Shown here: positions 42,692 through 51,074 of the stretch, piece after piece
Layout: each line of letters starts with the position of its first letter
How positions within the stretch are numbered: the first letter of the stretch is position 1
Assembly: GCA_965242505.1 (NCBI GenBank)
Contig: OZ251449.1
Span: forward strand, 2,480,001-2,544,000
From: UBA2966 sp965242505
GTDB lineage: Bacteria > Pseudomonadota > Alphaproteobacteria > UBA2966
Reading direction: 5' to 3'
Length of the DNA: 64,000 nucleotides
Program-made: the position numbers and the translations under genes
Notes under the pieces: model-generated
Seen by the model: only the letters and a program-made list of their open reading frames with translations
Told to the model about the DNA's origin: nothing
The model's database searches: none

Positions 42692-42866
42692 TGAGGGCGT
42701 TGCTGGACGTGAACGTCCTGATCGCCCTGCTGGATGCCGAACATTGACGCCGCGAACTGGCGGGGCGCCGGCCGTCGAACGGCGGGGCCGGTTCGTCACG
42801 TTCGATGCCCGTATCACGCCGAGCGCCGTCGTTGGGGCGAACGGCCGGCATCTTTGCCTGATCTGA
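42691..42866 (+). pseudogene. vapC: VapC PIN-domain toxin with large internal deletion
   Basis: MRALLDVNVLIALLDAEH is the exact type of start of VapC toxins, with the first catalytic Asp (LLDVNVL). The frame then stops, and another frame gives RFVTFDARITPSAVVGANGR and a final HLCLI-stop, matching VapC C-termini. The ~100 residues between, with the other acidic active-site residues, are lost. The antitoxin is thus left without a working partner. Confidence 0.82.
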
Positions 42867-42979
42867 CGACCGTCCCGCCTGCATGACGGGCCAGCGGCGC
42901 CAGCCGGATGGAAGGCCCCGTGGCCCGACCGCAACGGCCGTGGCCGACCATGCGCGGCCCGTGATACGCTGAACGGGCG

Positions 42980-43966
42980 ATGCGGGAACAGCGAACGGAG
43001 GCCGCGGTGAGCGTATTGGACGAGCTGCCCGCGCCGGTTGCGGAGGCGCCCGGTCCGGCCGTCGACCCGGCGGAGGGCGTCGCCTTCATCGACGGCGACT
43101 ACCGACCGCTCCGCGATGCGAAGATATCCGTCCTCGACTTCGGGTTCACGCGCTCCGACTGCGCCTTCGATACGTTGAAGGTGTGGGACGGCCGGTATTT
43201 CCGCCGCGACCTCCACATCGACCGGTTCCTGGCGTCGTGCGAGACGCTGCGGCTGGCTCCGCCGGTGACGCGCGAGGAACTGACCGGGATTCTGGACGAA
43301 TGCGTACGGCGCTCCGGCCTGCGGCGCGCCCTGGTGAAGCCGGTCTGCACCCGCGGCCTGCCGGCGCCGGGCTCGCGGGACCCGCGGGACGCGGCGCCCA
43401 ACTTCTTCGCCTACGCCCAGCCCTATTCCGACACCATCGGGAAGGACGTCCAGGATCGGGGGCTCGGACTGATCGTCGCCTCGGCGCCGCGAATCTCGCC
43501 CGACGCGATCGACCCCAGGATCAAGAACTACAGCCGCCTCGATTTCGTGGCCGGCCTGTTCGAGGCCTTCGACCGGGGCGGCGACAACGTGTTGCTGCCC
43601 GACGAGGACGGCAACGTCACCGAGGGTCCCGGATTCAACGTCTTCGTCGTCAAGGACGGCGAGGCCGTCACGCCGCGCCGCGGGATGCTGGAAGGCGTCA
43701 CCCGGAAGATCGCGTTCGGGCTCTGCGAGGAACTGCGAATCGAGGCCCGCGTCGCCCCGGTGCCGGCGGCGGCCCTGAAGGGCGCCGACGAGGCGTTCAT
43801 CACGTCGACGGCGGGCGGGATCATGCCGGTCGCGACGGTCGACGGCGAACCGATCGGCGACGGCGGCCCCGGCCCCGTGACCGGGCGGATCCGCGATCTC
43901 TACTGGGCGAAGCACGACGACCCGGAATGGACGACGCCGATCGATTACCGGACTCGGGCCCCGTAG
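42980..43966 (+). CDS. Class IV PLP aminotransferase (BCAT/DAAT fold)
   Basis: A 328-residue fold-type IV enzyme. ISVLDFGFTRSDCAFDTLKV (49-68) is the N-domain start, Schiff-base K182 lies in PRIKNYSRLDFVAG, E215 in VTEGPGFNVF, and the ITSTAGGIMPV loop binds the PLP phosphate. It resembles branched-chain or D-amino-acid aminotransferases, but FTRSDCAFDTLKVWDG is nearer a subgroup of less defined specificity. The first ~30 residues form an unusual extension; GTG at 43008 could be the real start. Upstream is the VapBC patch and downstream repeat A. Confidence 0.88.
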   Translation: MREQRTEAAVSVLDELPAPVAEAPGPAVDPAEGVAFIDGDYRPLRDAKISVLDFGFTRSDCAFDTLKVWDGRYFRRDLHIDRFLASCETLRLAPPVTREELTGILDECVRRSGLRRALVKPVCTRGLPAPGSRDPRDAAPNFFAYAQPYSDTIGKDVQDRGLGLIVASAPRISPDAIDPRIKNYSRLDFVAGLFEAFDRGGDNVLLPDEDGNVTEGPGFNVFVVKDGEAVTPRRGMLEGVTRKIAFGLCEELRIEARVAPVPAAALKGADEAFITSTAGGIMPVATVDGEPIGDGGPGPVTGRIRDLYWAKHDDPEWTTPIDYRTRAP

Positions 43967-44162
43967 CCCGCATTTCTCATATCGGCAGGGATCGAGGAGT
44001 GCGCGGCGTTGCGGGACCGCGGTCCACCCCCCTCCCGACCTCCCCCCTGTCAGGGGGGAGGAGTGTCAATGGCTCCTCCGTCCCCCTTATCTCCCTCTCC
44101 CTTGCAGGGGGAGGGCCGGGGTGGGGGTCGCGTCAGGGGAGAGGGGCGCGAACGGACCCGGC
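43966..44162 (+). repeat. Intergenic repeat A, copy 8
   Basis: Clear left terminus GCCCGCATTTCTCAT at 43966-43980, which is the inverted match of the right terminus of copy 7. Then GGGACCGCGGTCCACCCCCC, the first palindrome, the second block CCCTTGCAGGGGGAGGGCCG, GGTGGGGGTCGCG and GCGCGAACGGACCC. It is placed between the convergent aminotransferase and transporter genes. Confidence 0.8.
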
Positions 44163-44165
44163 GGC

Positions 44166-45683
44166 TCAACGCTCCGGCGCCGTGTTGCGCGCCAGGGCCG
44201 CGACGGGGATCAGCATCAACGCCCATACGGTCATGACGAAGTAGTCGTTGGCGTAGCCCACCATCTCGGCATGCCGCGCGATCTGGAATTGCAGCGCCGC
44301 GATGCCGGACAGGCTTTCGAGGTCCCACAGACTCAGGTTCTCCGGCAGGCGGAAGAGCTCGTTGAAGGGTTCGGCGCGTTCGGTCAACGACGCCCGGCTC
44401 GCGGTGGCGAACCGGACGAACAGGGCCACGGCGGCCGAAATGCCGATGGAGGTTCCGAAGTTGCGCACCAGCGAGAACAGCGCCGCCCCTTCCGTGCGGC
44501 GCTCCCGCCCCAGCGTGGAATAGGTGATGGTGACGATCGACATGAAGATGAACCCCATGGCGATCCCCTGGAGGACGCTCGGCCAGACGATGTCCCAGAC
44601 GCCGATGCCGAGATCCCACCGGGACATGGCCCAGGTCGTGAAGGCCTGTAGCAACAGGCTCGCCATCAGCAGCTTCCGGCAGTCCACCCTGCCGACGAGG
44701 CGGCCCGCGATCGACAGGCCGGCGATCTGTCCCAACCCGCGCGGCAGCAGGAGCAGGCCGATGGTCAGGGCCGGAAAGTCCCTCAGGTCCTCCAGCATGT
44801 TCGGAAGCAGGACCATGGGGATGTAGATCAGCGGGCTGTAGACGAACATCGTGAACAGTCCGACGGAGAAGTTCCGGTCCCGGAAGATGCCCGGATCGAG
44901 GAAGGGATCGCGGGCCGTCAGGACGTGGGCGAGGAAGACGTAGAGCCCGAACCCGGCGACCGCGGTCAGGACGACGATCTCGGTCGACTCGAACCAGTCC
45001 AGCCGCTGTCCCTGGTCCACGGTGAGCTGGGCGGCGCCGATGCCGAAGGTCACGGCGGCGAAGCCGAACCAGTCGAACCTGGGCGCGCGGTCCGAGGCCC
45101 ATTCGGGCACGACCGCCAAGCTGGCGAAGAACGAGAAGACGGCGAGCGGCGTCATGGCCAGGAATATCAGCCGCCAGTCGCCGACCTCGGTCAGATAGCC
45201 GCCCACCGTCGGCGCGGCGACGGGTCCCACGATCAGCCCGACGGACCATACCGACATGGCCATGCCCTGCTTCCTCCTGGGATAGACGTCCAGGGCGATG
45301 GCCTGCGTGAGCGCGATCAGGGGAGCGCCGGTCAGCCCCTGCATGATGCGCCAGATCACGACCTCCTCGAGGCTGGTCGAGGCGCTCAGCAGCAGGCACG
45401 AGACGATGAAACACCCGATGCAGAACAGGAACAGGCGCTTGCGCCCGAACCGCGCGGAGAGCCAGGCCGTCGGCGGGATCCCGATCGCCGAGGCGACGAT
45501 GTTCCCGGTCACGACCCAGGAGATCTGGTCGATGCTGGCCGACAGGTCGCCCTGCATCTGCGGCAGGGAAACGAGGATGATCGTCTGCGTGCTGGCGTAG
45601 ACGGCGCCCGCGAAGACGACGATCGTGAGGATCAGCGCGCGTTCGAAGGAAGAGCGGGAGTCCTCGGCCTCGGGCGTGACCAC
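44166..45683 (-). CDS. DHA2-family drug:H+ antiporter (EmrB type)
   Basis: A 505-residue 14-helix major facilitator. FAGAVYASTQTIILVSLPQMQGDL covers helix 1, then ISWVVTGNIVASAIGIPPTAWLSARFGRKRLFLFC with the MFS A motif, and QGLTGAPLIALTQAIAL in helix 5. It exports hydrophobic compounds across the inner membrane with the adaptor encoded 60 bases upstream (HlyD/EmrA type), giving a complete EmrAB-like pump. It starts with GTG. An outer-membrane TolC partner is not in the window. Confidence 0.92.
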   Translation of the reverse strand: MVTPEAEDSRSSFERALILTIVVFAGAVYASTQTIILVSLPQMQGDLSASIDQISWVVTGNIVASAIGIPPTAWLSARFGRKRLFLFCIGCFIVSCLLLSASTSLEEVVIWRIMQGLTGAPLIALTQAIALDVYPRRKQGMAMSVWSVGLIVGPVAAPTVGGYLTEVGDWRLIFLAMTPLAVFSFFASLAVVPEWASDRAPRFDWFGFAAVTFGIGAAQLTVDQGQRLDWFESTEIVVLTAVAGFGLYVFLAHVLTARDPFLDPGIFRDRNFSVGLFTMFVYSPLIYIPMVLLPNMLEDLRDFPALTIGLLLLPRGLGQIAGLSIAGRLVGRVDCRKLLMASLLLQAFTTWAMSRWDLGIGVWDIVWPSVLQGIAMGFIFMSIVTITYSTLGRERRTEGAALFSLVRNFGTSIGISAAVALFVRFATASRASLTERAEPFNELFRLPENLSLWDLESLSGIAALQFQIARHAEMVGYANDYFVMTVWALMLIPVAALARNTAPER

Positions 45684-45743
45684 TGGCGCGCGCTCCGTCG
45701 GGTTGGATCGGTTCCGGTCGCCGACGACCTTTCCGGAACGCCC

Positions 45744-46832
45744 CTATCCGCCCCGGATCGATTCCCACGCCTCGCGCGCGATGCTCAGCATCTCGCGCTC
45801 GCGTTCCGTGTCTATGGAGACCGTGACCGTCATGCCGGCGCGGAGCGGCGGTCTGTCGTCGCGCCGCGCGACGACGATCCGGACCGGCAGCCGCTGAACG
45901 ACCTTGACCCAGTTCCCGGTGGCGTTCTGCGGCGGCAGGATCGAGAATTCGGCGCCGGTCGCGGCGCTGATCGAGTCGACCCGGCCTTCCCACAGGACGC
46001 CGGGGTAGGCGTCGACCTCGACCGTCGCTCTCTGTCCGACGACCACGTGCGTGAGCTGCGTTTCCTTGAGATTCGCCTCGATCCAGTGGCCCTCGCTCTC
46101 GATGACGCTGAAGACCGGCTCGCCGTCCTCGACCCACTCGCCGGCCTGAAGCTGCATACGGCTGACGATGCCGCGCGCCGGCGCCGGCACCGTGGAGTAG
46201 CCCAGCATCAGCCTGGCCTGGTCCCGTTCGGCCTCGGCCTCGAGATAGTCGGGATGCCGTTCCGCGGGCGTCCGCGGATCCCCGCCCAGGTCCGCCGCGA
46301 CCCGGCGGATCTTCTGCCGCAGGACGCGGACGGTCTGCCGGGACGTGGCGAGCGCGTTCTCCGCTTCGTCGAGCCTGACGGCCGACGCCGCGCCCCGCTT
46401 CCGCAACTGTTGCTGGCGTTCGTACTGTCGTTGCAGGAACTTCTGGCGTTCGAGGACCTCGCCGACCTCGGCCTCGATCTGGGCGTATTCGGCCCGTTTC
46501 GACTCGATCTCGTTGCGCACCGCGAGGAGTCGGGCTTCCGCCCGGTCGATGGCGATGCGCAGTGGTTTCGGGTCGATCTGGAAGAGGACGTCGCCCGGCT
46601 CGACGGACTGGTTGTCTTCGACCCTCACGTCGATGACCCGGCCCGAGATGTTCGGGGAGATCGCGATCATGTTGGTCTTGACGTAGGCGTTCTCCGTCGT
46701 GACGTAGCGGCCGCCCAGGGCGTACCAGTAGAGACCGCCGATCACGGCGGCCACCGGCACGATCAGCAACAGGGCGACGCGGACGAACCCGCGTCCGCGC
46801 CGTCGCCTGGGTTGTGGCAGCTCGTCCGACAC
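45744..46832 (-). CDS. HlyD/EmrA-type membrane fusion protein
   Basis: A 362-residue adaptor. One N-terminal membrane helix (VALLLIVPVAAVIGGLYWYAL, 18-38) is followed by the lipoyl/biotinyl half NAYVKTNMIAISPNISGRV, a coiled coil rich in Arg/Glu (about 85-200), the second lipoyl half STVPAPARGIVSR, and the beta-barrel QRATVEVDAYPGVLWEGRVDSISAATGAEFSILPPQNATGNWVKVVQRLPVRI split here by family features. It connects the DHA2 pump to the outer membrane. It starts with GTG and is cotranscribed with the pump. Confidence 0.92.
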   Translation of the reverse strand: MSDELPQPRRRRGRGFVRVALLLIVPVAAVIGGLYWYALGGRYVTTENAYVKTNMIAISPNISGRVIDVRVEDNQSVEPGDVLFQIDPKPLRIAIDRAEARLLAVRNEIESKRAEYAQIEAEVGEVLERQKFLQRQYERQQQLRKRGAASAVRLDEAENALATSRQTVRVLRQKIRRVAADLGGDPRTPAERHPDYLEAEAERDQARLMLGYSTVPAPARGIVSRMQLQAGEWVEDGEPVFSVIESEGHWIEANLKETQLTHVVVGQRATVEVDAYPGVLWEGRVDSISAATGAEFSILPPQNATGNWVKVVQRLPVRIVVARRDDRPPLRAGMTVTVSIDTEREREMLSIAREAWESIRGG

Positions 46833-46962
46833 TACGTCGCTGGCCCTCCGAAACCCGTCCCTGCGTCCGACTCGCGACGCCGCCGCGCGGAACGCGGGAC
46901 CTTCGCCCCGCCGCCGCCCCGTCTATCCATGTCGCGCCGGCCCCCGCCGGACCCGGGGCGGG

Positions 46963-47721
46963 CTAATGCGAATAGCGCTTCATGCCGCCGTCCACCTCGA
47001 TCACGGTTCCGGTGACGTAACGCGCGATGGGCGAGCACAGGAACACGATCATGCAGGCGATGTCCTCCGGTTCGCCGAAGTATCCCATGGGGATGTTCGC
47101 CTTCACGAACTGCTGGCGGCTCTCCTCGGTCGGATACAGCCGCTCCACCACCTGCTCGCTCATGATCCGTCCGGGACAGACGCAGTTGGAGGTGATCCCG
47201 TCGGCGCCCACCTGGTTGGCGAGCCCCTTGGACCAGGCCTGGATGGCGGCCTTGGCGGCGGTCGACGCGCTGGCCGCCGGGGGCTCCTGAGTGCCCGTCA
47301 GGTTGACGATGCGGCCGAACTTCCGTTCCTGCATGTCGGGGAGGAAGGCGCTCGTCAGCCGCCGCGTGGGGACGAAATTCAGGTTGAAGAGGTTGTCCCA
47401 GACCTCGTCCGGGGCGTCCATCGGCGACGCCGCGGCGGCGCCCACGTTGTTGACCAGGACGTCGAGCCGGCCGTAGGCGTCATGCACCGCCTTCCGGATG
47501 GCCTCGGGAGCCTCCTTCCGGGTGACGTCCGCGGCGATGACCGTGGGCCTCTCGCCGCCGTCCGCCACGATCTCTTCGGCGAGCTCGTTCAACAGGTTCT
47601 CTCGCCTCCCGTTGATGGCGACCCTGGCGCCTTCCGCCGCGAGCATCCTGGCGACGCCGCGTCCGATTCCCGTTCCGGCGCCGGTCACCAGGCACGGCCG
47701 ATCCTTGAGCTGCAGTTCCAT
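46963..47721 (-). CDS. SDR-fold oxidoreductase lacking the catalytic Tyr
   Basis: A 252-residue SDR. The cofactor motif TGAGTGIG is intact at 13-20, NNVG at 91-94 and the C-terminal GTVIEVDGGMKRYSH are normal. At the active site the Lys is kept (K157 in STAAKAAIQAW) but the Tyr place is Ser153, and the usual catalytic Ser segment reads NLTGTQEP. So chemistry may be altered. It lies 130 bases upstream of the efflux adaptor gene on the same strand. Substrate unknown. Confidence 0.88.
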   Translation of the reverse strand: MELQLKDRPCLVTGAGTGIGRGVARMLAAEGARVAINGRRENLLNELAEEIVADGGERPTVIAADVTRKEAPEAIRKAVHDAYGRLDVLVNNVGAAAASPMDAPDEVWDNLFNLNFVPTRRLTSAFLPDMQERKFGRIVNLTGTQEPPAASASTAAKAAIQAWSKGLANQVGADGITSNCVCPGRIMSEQVVERLYPTEESRQQFVKANIPMGYFGEPEDIACMIVFLCSPIARYVTGTVIEVDGGMKRYSH

Positions 47722-47865
47722 CTTCTCCCCTTTCGAATACCGCGCGGCGGTGGCGGAGACGAAACCGGTGTCCCCGACGGGCCGCCGCCGACAGGGTTCA
47801 CCTTATGACGAATTCGGCGCGGGTTCGCAACCGGCTCTTTCGGGGCGGCCGCGGGCGCGGGCGGA

Positions 47866-48852
47866 TCAGGGGTTCCGCGAGAGGCAGGACGCGAGCGATC
47901 CGGCGAGGCGCCGCATCAACGTGAAGTAGGCGTCATCCCCCGGCGGGATGTCCGCGCCCAGCGGATCGAGGACGTCCGCGGCGGCGCCCGTTCCCTCGAT
48001 GATCGTCCGCACGAGCCCGGGCTCGAACTGGGGCTCGCGGAAGACGCACCTCGCGCCGGAATCGACGATTTCGCGGCGCAGCTCGCGCAAACGCCCCGCT
48101 CCGGGGGCGCGGCCCGTATGAACCGCGATGGCCCCGATGGCGTTCAGGCCGAATCGCGCCTCGAAATACTGGTACGCGTCGTGGAAGACGACGTAGGGCG
48201 CCTGCCCTACGGTCGAGAGCGTCGCGGCGAGCTCGTTCTCCAGCGCCGCGAGCCGAACCGCGAGATCGCGGGCGTTTTCGCGATAGCGGGCGGCGTTCCC
48301 GGGATCCGCCTCCGAGAGAACCCGCGCCGCGGTCTCGGCGATGGCGATGGCGTTCCGCGGATCGAGCCAGATATGGCCGTCCTCGTGGCCATGTCCATGT
48401 CCATGCCCGTGGTCATGATCGTCGTCGTCGTGGTCGTCGTCGCGCCCGCCTCCGAGCGTCTTCCAGACGCCGCCTTCACGGGCGGGGAGGACACGGACGT
48501 CCGGCGCCTCCAGCAACGCGACGGCGCGGGCCTTCGTGGTCTCGAGAGCCGAGATCAGGAAGTGCTCGACCGGCTCGCCGATCCAGAAGATCGCGTCGGC
48601 GTTGGCGAGCGCGCGCGCGTCCGACGGCCGCAGGGCGTAATGATGAGGCGATGCGAAGCCGCGGACCAGAAGGCGCGGCTCGCCGACGCCCTTCATCACC
48701 CCGGCGACCAGCGAGTGAAGCGGATTGATCGACGCGACGACGCGCGGCGCGTCCGCATGGGCCGGCCCCGCCGCGAGCAGGCCGGCGAGGATCGAGAGGG
48801 CTAGCCACGCCTTGACGCCGGCGCGCGCAGATGCAGCTATGGTCCGTCTCAC
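47866..48852 (-). CDS. znuA: Zinc ABC transporter periplasmic binding protein
   Basis: A 328-residue cluster A-I binding protein with a signal peptide (cut near AHA-DA, residue 33). Zinc ligands are H46 (NPLHSLV), a His in SPHHYAL (70-71), and HDAYQYFEARFGL later on. The His/Asp-rich loop at 138-160 (DDDHDDDDHDHGHGHGHGH type) marks ZnuA rather than manganese-binding homologues. It starts with GTG and is divergent from zur-znuCB, with a predicted Zur site between. Confidence 0.95.
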   Translation of the reverse strand: MRRTIAASARAGVKAWLALSILAGLLAAGPAHADAPRVVASINPLHSLVAGVMKGVGEPRLLVRGFASPHHYALRPSDARALANADAIFWIGEPVEHFLISALETTKARAVALLEAPDVRVLPAREGGVWKTLGGGRDDDHDDDDHDHGHGHGHGHEDGHIWLDPRNAIAIAETAARVLSEADPGNAARYRENARDLAVRLAALENELAATLSTVGQAPYVVFHDAYQYFEARFGLNAIGAIAVHTGRAPGAGRLRELRREIVDSGARCVFREPQFEPGLVRTIIEGTGAAADVLDPLGADIPPGDDAYFTLMRRLAGSLASCLSRNP

Positions 48853-48879
48853 TGGCTGGTTCCCCCACGGTTGATGTCG

Positions 48880-48924
48880 GGATATAACGGTTGGCGAGAT
48901 CGTCGACGATATAACGTAACGTTC
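48880..48924. promoter_or_regulatory. Predicted Zur operator in the znuA/zur divergent region
   Basis: GATATAACGTAACGTTC at 48908-48924 and a shorter GGATATAACGG at 48880-48890 resemble the AT-rich core of Zur boxes (TGTTATA-TATAACA type), and stand out in an otherwise GC-rich gap between znuA and zur. Control of both sides by zinc-loaded Zur is the expected arrangement. Inferred from motif and position. Confidence 0.6.
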
Positions 48925-48979
48925 AGGCCGGTCAATCCCCCGCCTGTCCCTTCCCTTTCACTCACCCCGGGGCGAGACC

Positions 48980-49486
48980 GTGACGGACGGGAACGTGCTC
49001 AGCGATTTCAAGCCGGGCGATCACGACCACGAGGCGTGCGTCGCCGTGGCGCTGGACGCCGCGGCGGCCGTCTGCCGGGAGCGGGGGCTGCGCCTGACCC
49101 CGCTCAGGCGGCGGGTTCTGGAACTGGTGTGGCGGCGGCACGCGCCGTCCGGGGCCTACGACCTCCTGGAAGCCCTGCGGAGCGACGGGCGCCGGGCCGA
49201 CCCGCCGACGGTGTACAGGGCGCTCGACTTCCTCGTCGGGAACGGTTTCGTCCACCGCCTCGAGTCCCTCAACGCCTACGTCGGGTGCGGCGGGCCCGAG
49301 CGCGAGCACAACGGGCAGTTCCTCATCTGCGACGGTTGCGGCCGGGTGGCCGAACTCGAAGATCCCGCCATCAGCGGGATCATACGCGAGAAGGCGCGCG
49401 CCCTCGGGTTTCGCGCCGGTTGGCAGACCGTCGAGGTGATGGGGTTGTGCGTCGAGTGCCGCGGACGCGGGGGAGACCCGGCATGA
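48980..49486 (+). CDS. zur: Fur-family zinc uptake regulator
   Basis: A 168-residue Fur-type repressor starting with GTG. The winged helix covers LRLTPLRRRVLELVWRRHAP to PPTVYRALDFLVGNGFVHRL, and the structural zinc site has C117-x2-C120 (FLICDGCGRV) with C157-x2-C160 (GLCVECRG). The DHDHE stretch at 14-18 is typical of alphaproteobacterial Zur. It blocks znu genes when zinc is plentiful. Its stop overlaps the znuC start by ATGA. Confidence 0.93.
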   Translation: MTDGNVLSDFKPGDHDHEACVAVALDAAAAVCRERGLRLTPLRRRVLELVWRRHAPSGAYDLLEALRSDGRRADPPTVYRALDFLVGNGFVHRLESLNAYVGCGGPEREHNGQFLICDGCGRVAELEDPAISGIIREKARALGFRAGWQTVEVMGLCVECRGRGGDPA

Positions 49487-50256
49487 GCCGCGAAGCTCCG
49501 CCCGAACGGTTGATCGAAGTGTATGGCGCGAGCGTCCGGCGCAACGGCCGCGCGACGCTCGACGCGGTCGACCTCACGGTGCGCGCGGGCGAGATCGTGA
49601 CCCTGATCGGGCCGAACGGGGCGGGCAAGACCACTCTGGTCAAGGTCGCCCTGGGCCTCATGGAAGCGGATTCCGGCGCCGCGCGCAGGAGGCCCGGGTT
49701 GCGGATCGGCTACATGCCTCAGCACCTGACGGCGGACCGCGCCCTGCCCCTCACGGTGCGCCGGTTCCTGGCGCTCGGAGGCCGGCGGTACGCGGACCGC
49801 GCCCGCGAGGCGCTCGCCGAGGTCGGCGTCGCCTACGTCATGGACAGCCCGTTCCAGTCCCTGTCGGGCGGGGAGTCGCGGCGTGTCCTGCTCGCCCGGG
49901 CCCTGCTCGGAGAACCGGAGCTTCTCGTGCTCGACGAACCCAGCGCCGGGATCGACGTCGTGGGCCAGAGCGAGCTCTACGACCTGATCCGCAGGATCCG
50001 GGACGAGCGCGGTTGCGGCGTTCTTCTGGTGTCGCACGACCTGCATCTCGTCATGGCGGCGACCGACCAGGTGTTGTGCCTGAACCGCCACGTCTGTTGC
50101 GCCGGGCGGCCCGAGGCGGTCGCCCGGCATCCGGAGTATCTGTCGTTGTTCGGGGCCGGTCTGCGCCACGCTCTGGCCGTGTACACGCACGCGCACGACC
50201 ATCGCCACGACCCCGCCGGCGGAGCCGCGGACCGCGCCGACCGCGAACATGGATGA
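49483..50256 (+). CDS. znuC: Zinc ABC transporter ATPase
   Basis: A 257-residue ABC ATPase. Walker A GPNGAGKTT, signature LSGGESRRV, Walker B LLVLDEPSAGID and the switch His in VSHDLH are all present. The C-terminal tail is His-rich (HALAVYTHAHDHRHD), as in ZnuC. It drives uptake with ZnuA and ZnuB. It overlaps zur by four bases and znuB by eight, so all three are coupled. Confidence 0.95.
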   Translation: MSREAPPERLIEVYGASVRRNGRATLDAVDLTVRAGEIVTLIGPNGAGKTTLVKVALGLMEADSGAARRRPGLRIGYMPQHLTADRALPLTVRRFLALGGRRYADRAREALAEVGVAYVMDSPFQSLSGGESRRVLLARALLGEPELLVLDEPSAGIDVVGQSELYDLIRRIRDERGCGVLLVSHDLHLVMAATDQVLCLNRHVCCAGRPEAVARHPEYLSLFGAGLRHALAVYTHAHDHRHDPAGGAADRADREHG

Positions 50257-51040
50257 CTTCTTCGTCCGGGCGGTCGCCGCGGGTCTCGGCGTCGCCGCCG
50301 TCGCGGCGCCGGTGGGATGTTTCGTCGTCTGGCGCCGCATGGCCTATTTCGGAGCAGCCCTCGCCCATGCCGCCCTGCTCGGCGTCGCGATCGGAGTCCT
50401 CCTGTCGATCGACCTCGTGCTCGCCGTCACCGCGGTCTGCGTGCTGATCGCCGTCGCCCTGTTCGCTTTGCAGCGTCGGCGGACGCTCCCCGACGATACG
50501 TTGCTGGGCATTCTCGCCCACGCGGCCCTTGCCGCGGGCCTGATATCCGTGGCGTTCCTGGAAACGGTGCGGATCGATCTCATGGCCTACCTGTTCGGGG
50601 ACATCCTCGCGGTCACGGACGCGGACATCGCCTGGATCTGGATCGGCGGCCTGGTCGTGCTGGCCTGTCTCGCGGCGATCTGGCGTCCGCTCCTGTCGAT
50701 CTCCGTCCACGAGGACCTGGCGCGCGTCGAGGGCCTGCCGGTCGGCCGGCTCCGTCTCCTCTTCATGGTGCTTCTCGCCATCGTGATCGCGGTGGCGATG
50801 AAGATCGTCGGGATTCTGCTGATCGTCTCCCTGTTGATCATTCCGCCGGCGGCGGCCCGCCGCTTCGCGTCGACGCCCGAGGAAATGGCTCTCCTCGGCG
50901 CCGTCGCCGGTTGCGTCTCGGTCGCCGGCGGACTGGCGGCGTCCCTGCGGTGGGATACGCCGGCCGGGCCCTCGATCGTCGCCGTCGCGTCGTTGCTGTT
51001 CTTCGCGGCGATCCTGCTGCCGCGCCGGCGGTCCGGTTGA
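50249..51040 (+). CDS. znuB: Zinc ABC transporter permease
   Basis: A 263-residue permease with about seven or eight membrane helices. RRMAYFGAALAHAALLGVAIG is the conserved ABC-3 family block, followed by YLFGDILAVT, SVHEDLARVEGLPVGRLRLLFMVLLA (cytoplasmic coupling) and KIVGILLIVSLLIIPPAAARR. It forms the inner-membrane channel. It is the last gene of zur-znuC-znuB, with the convergent glnT gene 34 bases later. Confidence 0.95.
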   Translation: MDDFFVRAVAAGLGVAAVAAPVGCFVVWRRMAYFGAALAHAALLGVAIGVLLSIDLVLAVTAVCVLIAVALFALQRRRTLPDDTLLGILAHAALAAGLISVAFLETVRIDLMAYLFGDILAVTDADIAWIWIGGLVVLACLAAIWRPLLSISVHEDLARVEGLPVGRLRLLFMVLLAIVIAVAMKIVGILLIVSLLIIPPAAARRFASTPEEMALLGAVAGCVSVAGGLAASLRWDTPAGPSIVAVASLLFFAAILLPRRRSG

Positions 51041-51074
51041 ACCGCCGGCGGCTTCCGGGCCGGGGCCCGCGGGG

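Noticed and set aside
48405..48440. Short tandem repeats (CATGTC and GTCGTC runs)
   Set aside because: They encode the His/Asp-rich zinc loop of ZnuA; not a separate repeat array or CRISPR.
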